From positions 1 through 7,878 of the forward strand of contig JAIFNJ010000171.1 of the NCBI GenBank assembly GCA_020047835.1: a stretch of DNA of 7,878 nt, written 5' to 3'. The stretch's first letter is position 1, and every line of letters starts with the position of its first letter. A program made the position numbers and the translations under genes. Source of the DNA: Bacteroidota bacterium (GTDB taxonomy: Bacteria > Bacteroidota > Bacteroidia > Bacteroidales > SZUA-534). Positions 7,081-7,878 of this stretch are shown here, piece by piece. Under the pieces are notes generated by a model that was not told the DNA's origin, searched no databases, and saw nothing but the letters and a program-made list of their open reading frames with translations.

Positions 7081-7116
7081 CTTAATTACTTACAAAAAAT
7101 GAATTTTGTTTTACTC

Positions 7117-7157
7117 AAAGATATCCATTTTGGTAATTGGATTCCAAAAATATCTTT
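7117..7157. terminator. Bulged stem-loop, possible bidirectional terminator
   Basis: AAAGATAT (7117-7124) pairs with ATATCTTT (7150-7157), and TTTTGG (7128-7133) with CCAAAA (7144-7149). This makes 14 pairs with a CCA bulge on the 5' side and a 10-base loop. TTTT at 7155-7158 closes the + strand side and AAA opens it, so both strands have short T-runs at the stem base. It may end transcription after the esterase gene. The stem is AT-rich, so termination is uncertain. Confidence 0.45.
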
Positions 7158-7412
7158 TACTTAATACATATATTCAGGTTTCAAAAGATTGTATTAAAAG
7201 GGAATTTAATTTTGACTTCTGGTAACCATCTCTTGTAATTACGTACTCAATAAAAAATATATCTAATTGATTATGTGTTAAATACAAATTAATGAAAATG
7301 TAAAAATAACCTTCAGCCGACTTCAGAATCGTTGTAAAGCTTCTAAAAAGGATAATTTTGTAAATAAATACAATAAGAATAGGATCAAAATCTGAAACTA
7401 ATTTTGAGGTTA

Positions 7413-7425
7413 TTATTGTCAATAA
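7413..7425. promoter_or_regulatory. 13-bp dyad upstream of the AGE-like gene
   Basis: TTATTG (7413-7418), T, CAATAA (7420-7425) is a perfect 6-bp dyad about 90 bases before the ATG at 7513. The position suits an activator or repressor site. The sequence partly recalls the TATTG/CAATA halves of the rhaT-upstream dyads but is more compact. Short enough to be chance. Confidence 0.3.
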
Positions 7426-7512
7426 ATGAAAAAGTTAATTATCACTTTCATAGTATTTTAATATGTTAAAACTAAAATTTCTACCTACGACATCATACAA
7501 ATATTCTTTTTT

Positions 7513-7878
7513 ATGAAAAAACCTATACTTTTGATTATCACCTGTATGCTTCTCTACTGTTCTGAAATAAATGCGCAATATGTTGTAAAAAGTGTTCACA
7601 TTTTAAATCCAGATCTGAATATTGAGTATGTTAAAAGCAATGCTCAGTTTTGGATTGACCATGCGTATGATTCTGTTAATGGAGGTTTTTTCTCAAATGT
7701 AGATAAGGTTGGTAATGTGTTAACAAGTAAAGATGTACATACAAATGCTACATATTACAGAAAGTCGCTCATTTCGCAAACACGGCATGGTTATGGTTTT
7801 ACCCGTGCCTTTATGCTTACAGGCGATGAGAAATATTTATCGTATGCCAAAAGTGCATTAGATTTTTTAACAACTTAT
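7513..7878 (+). CDS. Exported AGE-family (N-acylglucosamine 2-epimerase-like) protein, 5' part only
   Basis: The frame is open from the ATG at 7513 to the window edge, giving 122 residues and no stop; full family members are about 390-420 residues. Residues 1-22 form a signal peptide ending in EINAQ. Cys11 and Cys16 do not sit in a good lipobox, so type I cleavage is more likely. The mature part starts like the alpha/alpha-barrel of AGE proteins: FWIDHAYD with NGGFF (46-60), then KSLISQTR (84-91), YGFTRAF (94-100) and TGDEKYLSYAKSALDFL (103-119). Known relatives epimerise or isomerise sugars (acylglucosamine, cellobiose, mannose), mostly in the cytoplasm. Export suggests action on oligosaccharides in the periplasm, or a non-epimerase role. 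The catalytic histidines of the family lie beyond the visible part. It follows a 570-bp gap and probably has its own transcript. Confidence 0.75.
   Translation, partial: MKKPILLIITCMLLYCSEINAQYVVKSVHILNPDLNIEYVKSNAQFWIDHAYDSVNGGFFSNVDKVGNVLTSKDVHTNATYYRKSLISQTRHGYGFTRAFMLTGDEKYLSYAKSALDFLTTY

Larger units (their letters stand above)
6943..7512. other. 570-bp intergenic region without a convincing gene
   Basis: Very AT-rich. The only open frame of note is an 82-codon minus-strand stretch (7174-7422) that needs a TTG start, has low-complexity I/F/L-rich composition and resembles no family I know, so I do not call it. The region instead holds inverted repeats at 7059-7080, 7117-7157 and 7413-7425, and an 11-bp direct repeat (6949-6959 and 7008-7018). 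I saw no tRNA-like, rRNA-like or CRISPR-like pattern. A good TAnnTTTG promoter for the gene starting at 7513 was not found by eye. Confidence 0.6.

Noticed and set aside
7174..7422. 82-codon minus-strand open frame in the intergenic region
   Set aside because: It needs a TTG start, is rich in I, F and L as expected from random AT-rich DNA, overlaps the 13-bp dyad at its 5' end, and shows no recognisable motif or signal peptide.
7523..7560. Lipoprotein signal at Cys11 or Cys16 of the AGE-like protein
   Set aside because: The residues before the cysteines (LIIT-C and LLY-C) do not fit the usual lipobox with a small residue at -1, while the later AQ junction suits signal peptidase I.

Overview
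The window looks like a Bacteroidota chromosome segment. It is AT-rich, the starts lack Shine-Dalgarno sequences, there is a TTG/TAnnTTTG-type promoter, and two exported proteins have short signal peptides ending in A-Q. All recognisable genes lie on the + strand. The theme is uptake and breakdown of L-rhamnose or a close 6-deoxyhexose, followed by exported carbohydrate-processing proteins.

Layout: 1-172 is a regulatory region with one good promoter match and two similar inverted repeats, one over the promoter and one in the presumed leader. 173-5123 is a probable four-gene operon: RhaT-type sugar/H+ symporter, L-rhamnose isomerase (rhaA), a class II aldolase and an FGGY-family sugar kinase. 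Permease and isomerase are about 30 bp apart. Aldolase and kinase overlap by 1 bp (TAATG). Between these two pairs is a 99-bp gap containing a long stem-loop. 5200-6942 encodes a secreted three-part protein: a galactose-binding/GH2-N-like beta-sandwich, a probable Ig-like linker and a CE7/acetyl-xylan-esterase-type hydrolase. 6943-7512 is about 570 bp without a convincing gene but with several inverted repeats. 7513 to the window end is the start of an exported AGE-family (N-acylglucosamine 2-epimerase-like) protein, cut by the window edge.

How the genes fit together: the esterase probably removes acetyl groups from an oligosaccharide outside the cytoplasm, and the AGE-like protein may act in the same compartment. 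Free rhamnose enters through RhaT and is isomerised to L-rhamnulose by RhaA. The kinase then phosphorylates it and the aldolase splits rhamnulose-1-phosphate into DHAP and L-lactaldehyde. The aldolase resembles the N-terminal half of the long RhaE-type fusion enzymes but has no dehydrogenase half, and the kinase lacks the nucleotide-binding motif of classical RhaB. No regulator, lactaldehyde oxidoreductase, glycosidase or SusC/D pair is visible here.

The least ordinary signals are structural: a perfect 12-bp inverted repeat inside the rhaT coding region, a 14-bp-stem hairpin between rhaA and the aldolase gene, and the paired dyads at the promoter. I found no clear evidence of a wholly new system. 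The observations are best read as an alternative rhamnose pathway with possible RNA-level or operator control.
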